Origin: an uncultured Nitrospira sp.
GTDB lineage: Bacteria > Nitrospirota > Nitrospiria > Nitrospirales > Nitrospiraceae
Assembly (NCBI GenBank): GCA_902500755.1
Contig: CABVRV010000025.1
Location: forward strand, 1 to 40,665
DNA length: 40,665 nt
Reading direction: 5' to 3'
The notes under the pieces are model-generated. The model worked only from the letters and a program-made list of their open reading frames with translations. It was not told the DNA's origin and did no database searches. A program made the translations under genes and the position numbers. Shown one piece after another: positions 1-6,862 of this stretch (its first letter is position 1; each line of letters opens with the position of its first letter).

Positions 1-99
1 GCTGACACAGGAGGCAACTTCCTCAGCGTTGGTGTAATAAAAGGGGGAAGGTCACGATTACCCACGTTTACGGTCATGATGAATGCTGTAGGCCAATAC

Positions 100-360
100 T
101 CACCTTCCAGAGCCTCGTGAAATCTGCTTAATTGTTGTGGCAGTACCCATATCGGATGCCTCAATACGAACCTGATCGCCTGGTCTGAACTTGCAATCCA
201 CTCCTCCAACGACAAAACCTGACCCGCGAGCCACGTCCTCCTTGGCTGTGGAGTCCGTGCTTCCGACCACATCCTTTAACTCACTCGGGTCTTTTGATAG
301 CGCGCCGGTCTCCTTTTGTGAGTTGGCATGTTGTGGCTGCGTGGCGCCTTTTCTCTCCAA
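100..360 (-). CDS. Small hypothetical protein
   Basis: An open frame of 86 codons reading from a TTG at 360. The product is hydrophilic. The N-terminal half is rich in Ser, Lys and Asp. The C-terminal part contains FRPGDQVRIE, which looks like a small beta-barrel strand (SH3/KOW-like), but the family is not recognised. No signal peptide or membrane segment is visible and no clear Shine-Dalgarno precedes the TTG. It sits in the decayed left part of the window, so it may be a fragment or spurious. I call it only because its composition resembles protein more than the neighbouring antisense frame does. Confidence 0.35.
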   Translation of the reverse strand: MERKGATQPQHANSQKETGALSKDPSELKDVVGSTDSTAKEDVARGSGFVVGGVDCKFRPGDQVRIEASDMGTATTIKQISRGSGR

Positions 361-408
361 ATGGAGGCTGTGACAATTGAGGCAAGGTCGGTAGTGAAAA
401 ACTGAAAC

Positions 409-732
409 CTAATTCAATGGAAAGTCTGTGGGAATGGGCTTGGCGGTCTCCGACTCTGGCGCAAGGCCACGAATGCTTTCCCGTAGTGCCGTTCGCTCAA
501 GTTCACTGTGCTGAGTAGATGCCCATGCGAGCGACCATTTCCTTTCTGCCTTTGCGAACTGCATGTCGTACGTGATTTCTGTTGTCACCCATGTTTCAAC
601 ACGATCAGCTGGAGGAGGCACCTTTGATTGGAGAGGTTCATTAGCGGACCAATCCCCCCGTACCCATCCGCGCGGAGTCAGGTGCCACTCAAAATGGACG
701 ATGTCTTTACTCATGAGGAAAAACATCACCAA
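409..732 (-). CDS. Hypothetical protein, about 100 residues
   Basis: The frame encodes up to 107 residues. A second in-frame ATG at 714 (MSKDIVHFEW) is an equally plausible start. The sequence is protein-like: amphipathic, rich in Trp (HLTPRGWVRGDW, ETWVTTEITYD, RKWSLAW), with no signal peptide, membrane helix or known motif. No good ribosome site is visible before either start. It lies alone between another small hypothetical and a stretch without genes that leads to the tRNA remnant, so it could be island cargo. Function unknown. Confidence 0.45.
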   Translation of the reverse strand: MVMFFLMSKDIVHFEWHLTPRGWVRGDWSANEPLQSKVPPPADRVETWVTTEITYDMQFAKAERKWSLAWASTQHSELERTALRESIRGLAPESETAKPIPTDFPLN

Positions 733-1141
733 GGGGGTTGGCGTTCTCTGCTGCCTGACTAAGCATAACGCACCATGAAGGAGCTCGGTACTAGGAATGC
801 CCCTAGTAGAAGGCGAGTTGTATGCGTACCTAGTCTGCCTTTGGCCCGGTGGCGCAAAGCGAAAATGGATCCTGAACCCATGACCCGGTGGGGGTGTGCC
901 GATTGAGGTGGGGTCCGGTGGGGTTGCTTGATAACAAAGCAGTGAAATGGAATCAGTTTAGTGCCTCGACATAGCCCCCATACTAGCCTGAAAGTGTAAC
1001 CAAAAGTGTCACCGTGTCCCCTACCACCCATCACATCCCACGCAACCGGATGCAAACCCTCCGATACGCTTAAGGCTCGTTCCTCTTGTGGGTTTCCTCG
1101 TCTTTCTGTGCGCTTGTGAGATCAGGTGAAAATGACTCCGG
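733..1141. other. Stretch without a recognisable gene
   Basis: Both strands carry only short frames with no family resemblance, and no tRNA 5' half is found before the tRNA remnant that begins at 1142. I see no terminator-like hairpin or convincing promoter. Confidence 0.5.
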
Positions 1142-1202
1142 TTGGTCTTAAAAACCGGAGATGGTAACTCATCCGCGAGTTCAAATCTCGCCCCCTCCGC
1201 CA
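1142..1202 (+). pseudogene. 3' half of a class II tRNA (Ser-like), 5' half missing
   Basis: The anticodon stem (1142-1146 with 1154-1158, partly G-T pairs) encloses a 7-nt loop whose anticodon triplet at 1149-1151 reads TAA. A long variable arm follows (GATG/CATC, 1160-1173), then a T arm (1175-1191), the 3' acceptor strand CCCCTCC (1192-1198), discriminator G and encoded CCA. No matching GGAGGGG acceptor strand or D arm lies upstream. The G discriminator and acceptor sequence fit tRNA-Ser better than tRNA-Leu, so the TAA triplet probably derives from a Ser TGA anticodon. A tRNA 3' part next to an integrase remnant is the classic footprint of an integrated element. Confidence 0.75.
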
Positions 1203-1203
1203 T
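1179..1203 (+). repeat. Putative att-like direct repeat, copy A
   Basis: These 25 nt are the end of the T arm and acceptor of the tRNA remnant. They recur without mismatch at 2718-2742. A related but diverged tail is present in the intact tRNA-Ser at 5829-5921. Confidence 0.65.
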
Positions 1204-1231
1204 ATTTTCCCGCGTAATTTGCACTTTTGTC

Positions 1232-1492
1232 TCAGGAATTGTGGCTAAACTCCGTGGGAGTTCCACAAAGCTGGAGTTTCTCCCGCAAGGTCTCTTCGAG
1301 TTTCGCTAACTTCCTCAACCTCTCACTCATGCCTGCCTCACTCACAATCGCATAGCGTCGATAGACCGCCTTGGTCTTGTGCCCCGTCAATTTCATCACC
1401 ACAGAGCGCAGCACCCCAGCCCGCTTACAGGCTTCTTTCCAACGTCGATAGAGGACCTTTAGGTGAATCGGCTTGATCGTCCTCCTATCATT
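1232..1492 (-). pseudogene. Tyrosine recombinase (integrase) C-terminal remnant
   Basis: Translated from 1492 the frame reads through a core-domain piece (LYRRWKEACKRAG) directly into the C-terminal signature (VVMKLTGHKTKAVYRRY, then IVSEAGMSERL). In phage and island integrases the GHKT box carries the second catalytic His and the following VYRRY holds the catalytic Tyr. A stretch with the HDFRRTA-type box (catalytic H-x-x-R) normally separates ACKRAG from the VVMKLTGH part. Here it is absent, as if deleted in frame, and a stop codon (1493-1495) closes the frame upstream. The gene is therefore truncated at the N-terminus and internally deleted. It ends 29 bp from the tRNA remnant, the usual integrase-att arrangement. 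Confidence 0.75.
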
Positions 1493-1538
1493 TCAATAGA
1501 ACACGCTAGTGACCGTCTGCCCTGTCCTCATTTCCAGA

Positions 1539-1913
1539 CTAATAGCCTTCTCCCATTGGTTCTGTAGTAGTATGGCTAGCCCGTTCAAAGAATCCCGAGG
1601 AGGTCCAGTAACATCCGGGTGGACCCACGCACGCTGACGGATCTTCGATCTGGTGTTGACGCAACACACTCCAGAAGCACACGTCGATGTATCGAAGTTT
1701 CAACATAGCATGTGGTGCCTTTGCCAACCGCTGCCCCATCTCAATAATCCGCCCCAACCACTCCAGCAAGCTTTGTGACTAGTGCGAGGTCAGCCCGTGC
1801 TTGAGGAGTAGTTCCAGGATGTCGTCGATACTGATCATTCCTCGACTGTATCCAATTCGATTCGCTAGTGTGTCACTCTTGATTCTTTCACTCTCGGCTA
1901 CCCCGTCAACCAT
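1539..1913 (-). pseudogene. Possible decayed ORF with an in-frame amber codon
   Basis: An ATG at 1913 opens a frame that runs through MISIDDILELLLKHGLTSH, meets TAG at 1779-1781, and continues in the same frame with SQSLLEWLGRIIEMGQRLAK to a stop at 1539. The two parts together look like one helical protein of about 124 residues interrupted by a stop. I do not recognise the family. It lies just upstream of the integrase remnant on the same strand, so it may be a decayed gene of the same element. The call rests only on frame continuity. Confidence 0.25.
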
Positions 1914-2097
1914 TGAGTTTTTCCATTGAAAATCTCGCTTACCATTTTAAGGCATACCTCTTGCTGAAGTCTTCCTCATGCACTGCGAGAGTAAGAGCCA
2001 ACAAACACACAATACCCCAGGCGGATCGCTACCAGCGGGCAATACTGAGCAATTCCAAGACAAACCATTATCATTGGTTGGAAGGGGAAGGTTACAC

Positions 2098-2619
2098 ATG
2101 GAAATGAAACGGAATCGGATAGGTACAGCGCGTCAGCTCCTCACCTTTACGGCAGCGATGCTACTGGGCGGGGAAATCTTTGGTGTAGCGGAAACGCTGG
2201 CAGCGAAGCCCCAAAAGGTCAAGGTGATCAACATGCCTCTCGTCGTGACAACGCCACAAACAAGTTACTCGAATACCATCGGGGGCCTTTTATGCGGCAC
2301 CAGTGAACAAAATCAGTGTCAAGTCCCGGCGGGAAAACAGTTGGTGATCGAACACGTATCTGGGTTTATCTTCAAGCCTGCCCCTACGGCTTTTCAAAAC
2401 ACGGGTACCACGATGGCTGTAACGGATTCAGCACTAGGGTTGAACGGTGCCGGCTTCCACAATTTCCTTGCAACAAAGATTAACGACCCAGCTGGCGGAA
2501 TCACCGACGTTTTTGTTTTTAGTTTGCCGTTCAAAATGTTGCTAAGCCCCGGCGCTAAGTACTATTTCTCAAGCGTCGCAGGGATTTCAGTCTCAGGATA
2601 CTTGGTGGATGTCCAGTAA
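2098..2619 (+). CDS. Small secreted protein of unknown function
   Basis: A 173-residue product. The start at 2098 is chosen because a purine-rich site (GGAAGGGGAAGG) lies just upstream and the N-terminus then forms a typical signal peptide: basic MEMKRNR, a hydrophobic stretch with FTAAMLLGGEIFGV, and a cleavage region near LAAKP. The mature part is a Gly/Thr-rich beta protein with two Cys (CGTSEQNQC), which could form a disulfide, and ends in a strand-like SGYLVDVQ. The family is not recognised. It lies between the two exact copies of the tRNA 3' end, so it may be cargo of the decayed element. An upstream in-frame ATG at 1978 would bury the signal peptide and is not preferred. Confidence 0.6.
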   Translation: MEMKRNRIGTARQLLTFTAAMLLGGEIFGVAETLAAKPQKVKVINMPLVVTTPQTSYSNTIGGLLCGTSEQNQCQVPAGKQLVIEHVSGFIFKPAPTAFQNTGTTMAVTDSALGLNGAGFHNFLATKINDPAGGITDVFVFSLPFKMLLSPGAKYYFSSVAGISVSGYLVDVQ

Positions 2620-2970
2620 AGAGAGTCCTTCAGCCCTGCTGTAATGCGAGAGGAACAAAGCTCCGTTTTCGCCGATCAAAGAGCTTGTCAGGATTGAGCA
2701 ACGCCCATTGAGAGGGGGTTCAAATCTCGCCCCCTCCGCCATTCTTTTCTTCTACGTTAATCTTCTCCCGCGTTTCTGCCTCACGCCTTACAAGTCGATT
2801 TCGCCTTTAGCAGTGTGCTCTCTGCCATAATCTAATAGCTTCCGTGTACGATCAGCACGTTGGTGATACCACCTAAGCTGGGCCTCACCACCTACCAGGG
2901 GAGTAGTCCAAACTCCCATCCCTATATTACCGTGCAAACATTATTGAGCCTCCCTTTAAGAGGAGACAAC
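2620..2970 (+). other. Gap holding the second tRNA-tail repeat
   Basis: No gene is seen here. The stretch contains the att-like repeat at 2718-2742 and, at its end, the ribosome site AGGAG of the PilZ-like gene. Sequence just before the repeat does not fold as a tRNA body. Confidence 0.5.
2718..2742 (+). repeat. Putative att-like direct repeat, copy B
   Basis: An exact 25-nt copy of 1179-1203 (tRNA T-loop, acceptor strand and CCA). The bases after it (TCTTTT) resemble those after the intact tRNA-Ser (TCTTTC), whereas copy A is followed by ATTTTC. It looks like a second att footprint. Confidence 0.65.
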
Positions 2971-3327
2971 ATGCCTTCGGCACTGCTATCAAAAATCGAA
3001 ATCGACTGCATCCTATCAAACGACAATGCAAACTTAACGGGCGATGGCTGCATCTATGACCTCTCGTCCTCCTCCCCCACCATTTCACGACCAGAACGCC
3101 TGCACCCCGGTGACTACGTCAAACTTCGTCTGTGGCTGCCTAACGAAAGCTCGTGCATCTTTGTCGAATTAGCGGAGGTCCAATGGGTAAAGCAGCATTG
3201 GATCAAGGTCGACCTACTCATTACGTCGCCAGAGGACCAAGCGCGTCTCAGACAATTCATTGCCGTTGAGGATCAGGCCTCACCCTCTTCTCGCAGGAAG
3301 GCTGAGCAGATCCTGATTCGTGCGTGA
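2971..3327 (+). CDS. PilZ-like domain protein
   Basis: A 118-residue protein. The ATG at 2971 is preceded by AAGAGGAGA at good spacing. The body follows a PilZ-type beta-barrel pattern: GDGCIYDLSSSSPTI, then LHPGDYVKLRLWLP, VELAEVQWVKQHWIKVDLL and SPEDQARLRQFI. PilZ proteins classically bind cyclic di-GMP through an RxxxR motif and a D/NxSxxG motif. Here the second motif reads DLSSSS without the Gly and no RxxxR is present, so ligand binding is doubtful. No membrane segment or signal peptide is visible, so it should be cytoplasmic. Such proteins often sit alone, as here. Confidence 0.65.
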   Translation: MPSALLSKIEIDCILSNDNANLTGDGCIYDLSSSSPTISRPERLHPGDYVKLRLWLPNESSCIFVELAEVQWVKQHWIKVDLLITSPEDQARLRQFIAVEDQASPSSRRKAEQILIRA

Positions 3328-3687
3328 CACCAGCATCGCCTCAGTATCTCTCATGTAGGAAAATGACCATCTTACCTTCCACACCAATCCCTGATGAAAT
3401 GAGACTTGGGTGAAGGTCGCTGCTGTGGATGCCCACCCACAGACAGCAAAAGGCTTCTTCTCCTCCCGAAGGGGCCTACCTTCACCCATAATCTATATTC
3501 GCGGATATCTGCCAAAGGCATCCCGACGGTTGAGAGACACGACTGACCGCTTCAGATCTAGCCTCGAAACCAATGGCCCCTCTTTGGCTCATGTCATCGT
3601 ACCTTCACGGTATTTGCGGCACATTCCCAGCGGTTTATCCTGACCCCAGTCCAACGACACCACAGCCACTTCGCATGGAGGGCGACA
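3328..3687 (+). other. Stretch without a recognisable gene
   Basis: Short overlapping frames occur on both strands, none with a family resemblance. The only functional signal seen is the GGAGG ribosome site at the right end, serving the gene at 3688. Confidence 0.45.
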
Positions 3688-3888
3688 ATGGAGAAACCCG
3701 GAGACACGACAGGGCCTATCCCAAAAGACATTCACGGCAAGGCATGTCCCTTCTGTGGAGGAAACACCTATCAACTGGTCCTCAGAGGCGCGAGCGTAGC
3801 AGATGCCTCGAGCTTGTTTGTCCGTTGCCGCCGATGCAGTCATCCAGGGAACTTGGATGCCGAGTTCAAGAGTGCCTTATGGATCTAA
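3688..3888 (+). CDS. Small zinc-ribbon protein
   Basis: A 66-residue protein with a strong ribosome site (GGAGG, about 7 nt before the ATG). Two C-x2-C knuckles (CPFCGGNTYQL and VRCRRCSHPG) about 30 residues apart form a zinc-ribbon fold. The rest is short and polar, with no enzyme domain and no membrane segment. Such small ribbons bind nucleic acid or protein partners, and nothing here says which. It reads in a different frame from the long open frame of the downstream transposase region. Confidence 0.6.
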   Translation: MEKPGDTTGPIPKDIHGKACPFCGGNTYQLVLRGASVADASSLFVRCRRCSHPGNLDAEFKSALWI

Positions 3889-4313
3889 ATCTCAAGCGTT
3901 TGTCTTTGCGTAACGTCATGAATTATCACGGAGTCTATGAGATGGTGATTCATCACTTCCAGGCATACTTCGACCGCAAGCGAAAGAATCGAGCAACGCT
4001 CCAGATGCTGGCCCTCAGCGGAGTCGTGCGGCCAAGTCACGTCGAACTCCGATACACAATTCCTCTCCTGAGGGTGGAAGGACCAACCGACTCGTTCCAG
4101 AACAACCCTGGTCCATCTATGACTCAATCGAGTCTTCTCTGGCAGTTTGTGGAGTTGGTGCGTCGACTCGTGATGGACCTGCAAACACTTCGAACGTACC
4201 TACACCGAGAGGTATCGTCTTTATGTGTAAAAATTGGATCTCGGTGGCGTATTCCTGAGGTGGAGCCATCAACGACCGCATTGGTGGTCTCCGAGGAGAA
4301 CGGATACGCCGCC
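3889..4313 (+). other. Upstream flank of the transposase, no certain gene
   Basis: The transposase frame stays open through this stretch back to 3573, but its translation here shows no transposase homology, so I treat it as flanking DNA. I could not find terminal inverted repeats for the insertion sequence by eye on either side. Confidence 0.4.
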
Positions 4314-5594
4314 ATGCAGGATAAGGGCCACCAGGGGATCGTCGAGTCAAGAACAGCCTGTGACGACAGGCTGAAGCAGTGGGTGAGAGGGAAGATCCAG
4401 GTCCACCTACAGCAGATCCTGGAGGAGGAAGTAGCCACGTTCTTCGGCGGGGCCCTGCACCGACACCGAGACACAGTGCCGCTGCTTCAGTTACCCGCTG
4501 GAAGCCGAGATGCTTATGGGACACCTCATCAGTCTTCAGTAATAGGCGGGAGCGTCACGGTTCTTCACCCAAGGGTGCGGGACCTCGCCGAGCGCTTTGA
4601 GAGCAAGGTCCTACCGCTGCTCACCCCGCGGCCTCGGGAAGCCGGTAGTATGCTCCCGGATCTGTACGTGCAGGGGCTGTCCACGGGAGACTTCGATGAG
4701 GCGCTGCGAAGCCTGCTGGGCGAAGACGCGTCGCCGTCAGCGAGCTCGATCCAACGGCTCAAGACCTTCTTCCAGCTGGAGTATGACGCGTGGGGAAAGC
4801 GGGATCTGTCGGATCTAGCGGTCGTCTATTGGTGGGCCGACGGCCTCTATGTAAAGGCAGGCATTGAGGATCGCAAGAGCGCACTTCTCACGATCGTGGG
4901 CACGCTCATCACCGGCGAGAGGATTGTGTTGGCCTGTGAGAGCGGCAACCGGGAGAGTAAGAGAAGTTGGCTCAAGCTCCTGCTCGACCTCAAGCACCGT
5001 GGGCTCACGTTCCCGCGGCTCACAGTGGCCGATGGGCGCCTCGGCTTGTGGGCAGCCCTGGGCGAGATCCATCCTTCCGGTGAGAAGCAAGGATGCTGGA
5101 ATCACAAGATCACCAATGTCCTCAATGCACTCCCAAAGAAAGCCAGGCCGAAGGCGAGTCAGCTGCTGAAGACAATGCCGTGCGCGGAGACACAGACCGA
5201 ATGCGAGCGGCGGCGAGACGAATTTGTGCGGAGATACAGAAAGACGGGGGGGAAAGCGGTCGCGACGCTGTTGCGGGACTGGGAGCGAATGGTGACCTTC
5301 TATGCTTTTCCGAAGGAGCATTGGCGTTATCTCCGCACGACGAACATCGTGGTCTCGCCATTTGACTCGATGCAGCTCCGCACCAACGCCTCCCGACGCT
5401 ATCAACACGTCAAGGGAGCCAAGGTGATCATGTGGAAAATACTCCGAGTCGCCGAGAAGTCGTGGCGGAAGCTGCATGCGCCGGAGTTGCTGCCGTTGGT
5501 GGCCTCCAGCGTGCCGTTCAAAGACGGGGTGATGACACAGTCGGAAGCTTTCGTACATGCCGTGAATCATCAGCCGGAGAAGACCGCCGCCTGA
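4314..5594 (+). CDS. IS256-family (mutator-type) transposase, catalytic Glu replaced
   Basis: 426 residues from the ATG at 4314, the usual length for the family. Family marks run in order: LKQWVRGKIQ and QILEEEVATF near the N-terminus, HPRVRDLAERFES, LYVQGLSTGDFDEALRSLLG, the first catalytic Asp in WWADGLYVK (D176), the second in TVADGRLGLW (D240), GCWNHKITNVLNALP, and HWRYLRTTN. In IS256-type DDE enzymes the third residue is the Glu of the TTNxxES box. Here the box reads TTNIVVSPF, so residue 347 (codon 5352-5354, gtc) is Val. The spacings D176-D240-347 match the family, so this is the catalytic position and the enzyme is probably dead. The start is uncertain: GAGGAG lies 15 nt upstream of 4314, rather far. 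Confidence 0.85.
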   Translation: MQDKGHQGIVESRTACDDRLKQWVRGKIQVHLQQILEEEVATFFGGALHRHRDTVPLLQLPAGSRDAYGTPHQSSVIGGSVTVLHPRVRDLAERFESKVLPLLTPRPREAGSMLPDLYVQGLSTGDFDEALRSLLGEDASPSASSIQRLKTFFQLEYDAWGKRDLSDLAVVYWWADGLYVKAGIEDRKSALLTIVGTLITGERIVLACESGNRESKRSWLKLLLDLKHRGLTFPRLTVADGRLGLWAALGEIHPSGEKQGCWNHKITNVLNALPKKARPKASQLLKTMPCAETQTECERRRDEFVRRYRKTGGKAVATLLRDWERMVTFYAFPKEHWRYLRTTNIVVSPFDSMQLRTNASRRYQHVKGAKVIMWKILRVAEKSWRKLHAPELLPLVASSVPFKDGVMTQSEAFVHAVNHQPEKTAA

Positions 5595-5828
5595 CCCCTA
5601 TTTTCTTTTCTCTGGACAGCGACTCCTAACCTACCGCATCAGAGCCTCCTCAAGCTCCGCAAGCCGGCATCTCTGAACATGTGCCCATTCCCCCTAAATG
5701 TCGCCTGATCCTGATTCCTCTCTTGTGCCCTTCACATGGGCTGAGGTAAGATGCCTCCCGTCAGTGCACTCCCGCCCTATCGACGGTTTCCGTTGTGGAT
5801 GCGGCGTGATCCTTCTGATTTGTGACGT

Positions 5829-5921
5829 GGAGAGGTGGCCGAGTGGCCGAAGGCAGCGGTTTGCTAAACCGCCGTAGGGACAAAATCTCTACCGAGGGTT
5901 CAAATCCCTCCCTCTCCGCCA
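5829..5921 (+). tRNA. tRNA-Ser (anticodon GCT)
   Basis: A complete class II tRNA of 93 nt with encoded CCA. The acceptor GGAGAGG (5829-5835) pairs with CCTCTCC. The anticodon stem GCGGT/ACCGC encloses loop TTGCTAA with anticodon GCT at 5863-5865. The variable arm is long, the T arm is GAGGG-TTCAAAT-CCCTC, and the discriminator is G, as expected for serine. It marks the right edge of the island-like region. Confidence 0.95.
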
Positions 5922-6012
5922 TTCTTTCCGATTCACATCTCTCTGGTTAGTCAACCTGCAGCTTCCTTTGTGTGCGGTGCCGTAAGATTTCTATTGTGAG
6001 ATGAGAACGTGT

Positions 6013-6028
6013 ATCGTATCCTTACGAT
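6013..6028. promoter_or_regulatory. Inverted repeat ATCGTA-N4-TACGAT upstream of the FKBP gene
   Basis: A perfect 6-bp inverted repeat with a 4-nt spacer, 43 bp before the start codon at 6071. The same half-sites with a 3-nt spacer occur at 36014-36028 before another exported-protein gene. It could be an operator; no regulator is assigned. Confidence 0.3.
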
Positions 6029-6070
6029 CTACATTAGCATTAGCCCTTCATAAGAAAGGACCATTTATCC

Positions 6071-6757
6071 ATGTCATCCATGCGAATTCATGCCCTGTGC
6101 CTGGCCACTGGGCTGTGCCTCCTTACGGCTCCAGCGCTCGCAGCCTCGTCGGATCCAAGCAACGATGACCAGAAAACTTTGTATGCCCTTGGGTTAGCGA
6201 TCAGTCAATCACTGGGAACGTTTTCGTTGAGCGAGACCGAGCTTGATATGGTCAAGCACGGTATGACCGACGGTGTGCTCAAGCGCCCTCAAAAGGTCGA
6301 TCTCCAAACATTTGGACCAAAGATTCAACTGCTGCAACAGTCTCGCCTCGCGATGGTCGCCGAGGGTGAAAAGAAGGCGGGCGCCGCATTTTTGACAAAA
6401 GCGGCTGCGGAGAAAGGGGCGACCAAGACGGAATCAGGCATCGTCATCACCCCCATCAAACCAGGCTCTGGTGCGACGCCAAAGGCAGCGGATACGGTGA
6501 AGGTTCATTATCATGGCACATTAACCGACGGAACGGTATTCGATAGTTCCGTCAAGCGGGGAGAACCGGCCACCTTTCCTCTTGATAAAGTCATCAAGTG
6601 TTGGACGGAAGGCGTCCAGCAGATCAAAGTCGGCGGAAAAAGCCGGCTGGTTTGCCCGGCCAATCTGGCCTATGGTGACGCGGGATCACCACCGGTTATT
6701 AAGCCGGGATCCACTTTAGTGTTTGAAGTCGAACTCCTGGAAATCGTCAAGAATTAG
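6071..6757 (+). CDS. Secreted FKBP-type peptidyl-prolyl cis-trans isomerase
   Basis: 228 residues. A signal peptide (IHALCLATGLCLLTAPALAA) is followed by a helical FKBP N-terminal dimerisation region (about residues 30-120: QKTLYALGLAISQSLG, VDLQTFGPKIQ) and a C-terminal FKBP domain (about 125-226) with VKVHYHGTLTDGTVFDSS, FPLDKVIKCWTEGVQQ, LAYGDAG and LVFEVELLEI. This is the Mip/FkpA layout: a periplasmic isomerase and chaperone that speeds proline isomerisation in exported proteins. AAGGA lies upstream of the ATG, and a second ATG three codons in is an alternative start. It is a single gene followed by a strong hairpin. Confidence 0.9.
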   Translation: MSSMRIHALCLATGLCLLTAPALAASSDPSNDDQKTLYALGLAISQSLGTFSLSETELDMVKHGMTDGVLKRPQKVDLQTFGPKIQLLQQSRLAMVAEGEKKAGAAFLTKAAAEKGATKTESGIVITPIKPGSGATPKAADTVKVHYHGTLTDGTVFDSSVKRGEPATFPLDKVIKCWTEGVQQIKVGGKSRLVCPANLAYGDAGSPPVIKPGSTLVFEVELLEIVKN

Positions 6758-6765
6758 ACGGCGCC

Positions 6766-6794
6766 GGTGCCGCTTCCTTTTCAGAAGCGGCACC
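6766..6794 (+). terminator. Strong hairpin after the FKBP gene
   Basis: A perfect 11-bp stem (GGTGCCGCTTC / GAAGCGGCACC) with loop CTTTTCA begins 9 nt after the stop codon. No T tract follows, so termination may be partial, or the hairpin may protect the 3' end. Confidence 0.55.
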
Positions 6795-6862
6795 TCGCTC
6801 GTATATTCGAGAACCTGCCGCATCCAGAACACATATCCTCGCCTGAATTCAATCGCTGAATC

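Noticed and set aside
3573-4313. N-terminal extension of the transposase frame to 3573
   Set aside because: The extra residues show no transposase resemblance, overlap the zinc-ribbon gene in another frame, and would make the protein far longer than the family.
4815-5570. Minus-strand frame of 251 codons opposite the transposase
   Set aside because: A shadow of the IS256-family gene without any recognisable domain.
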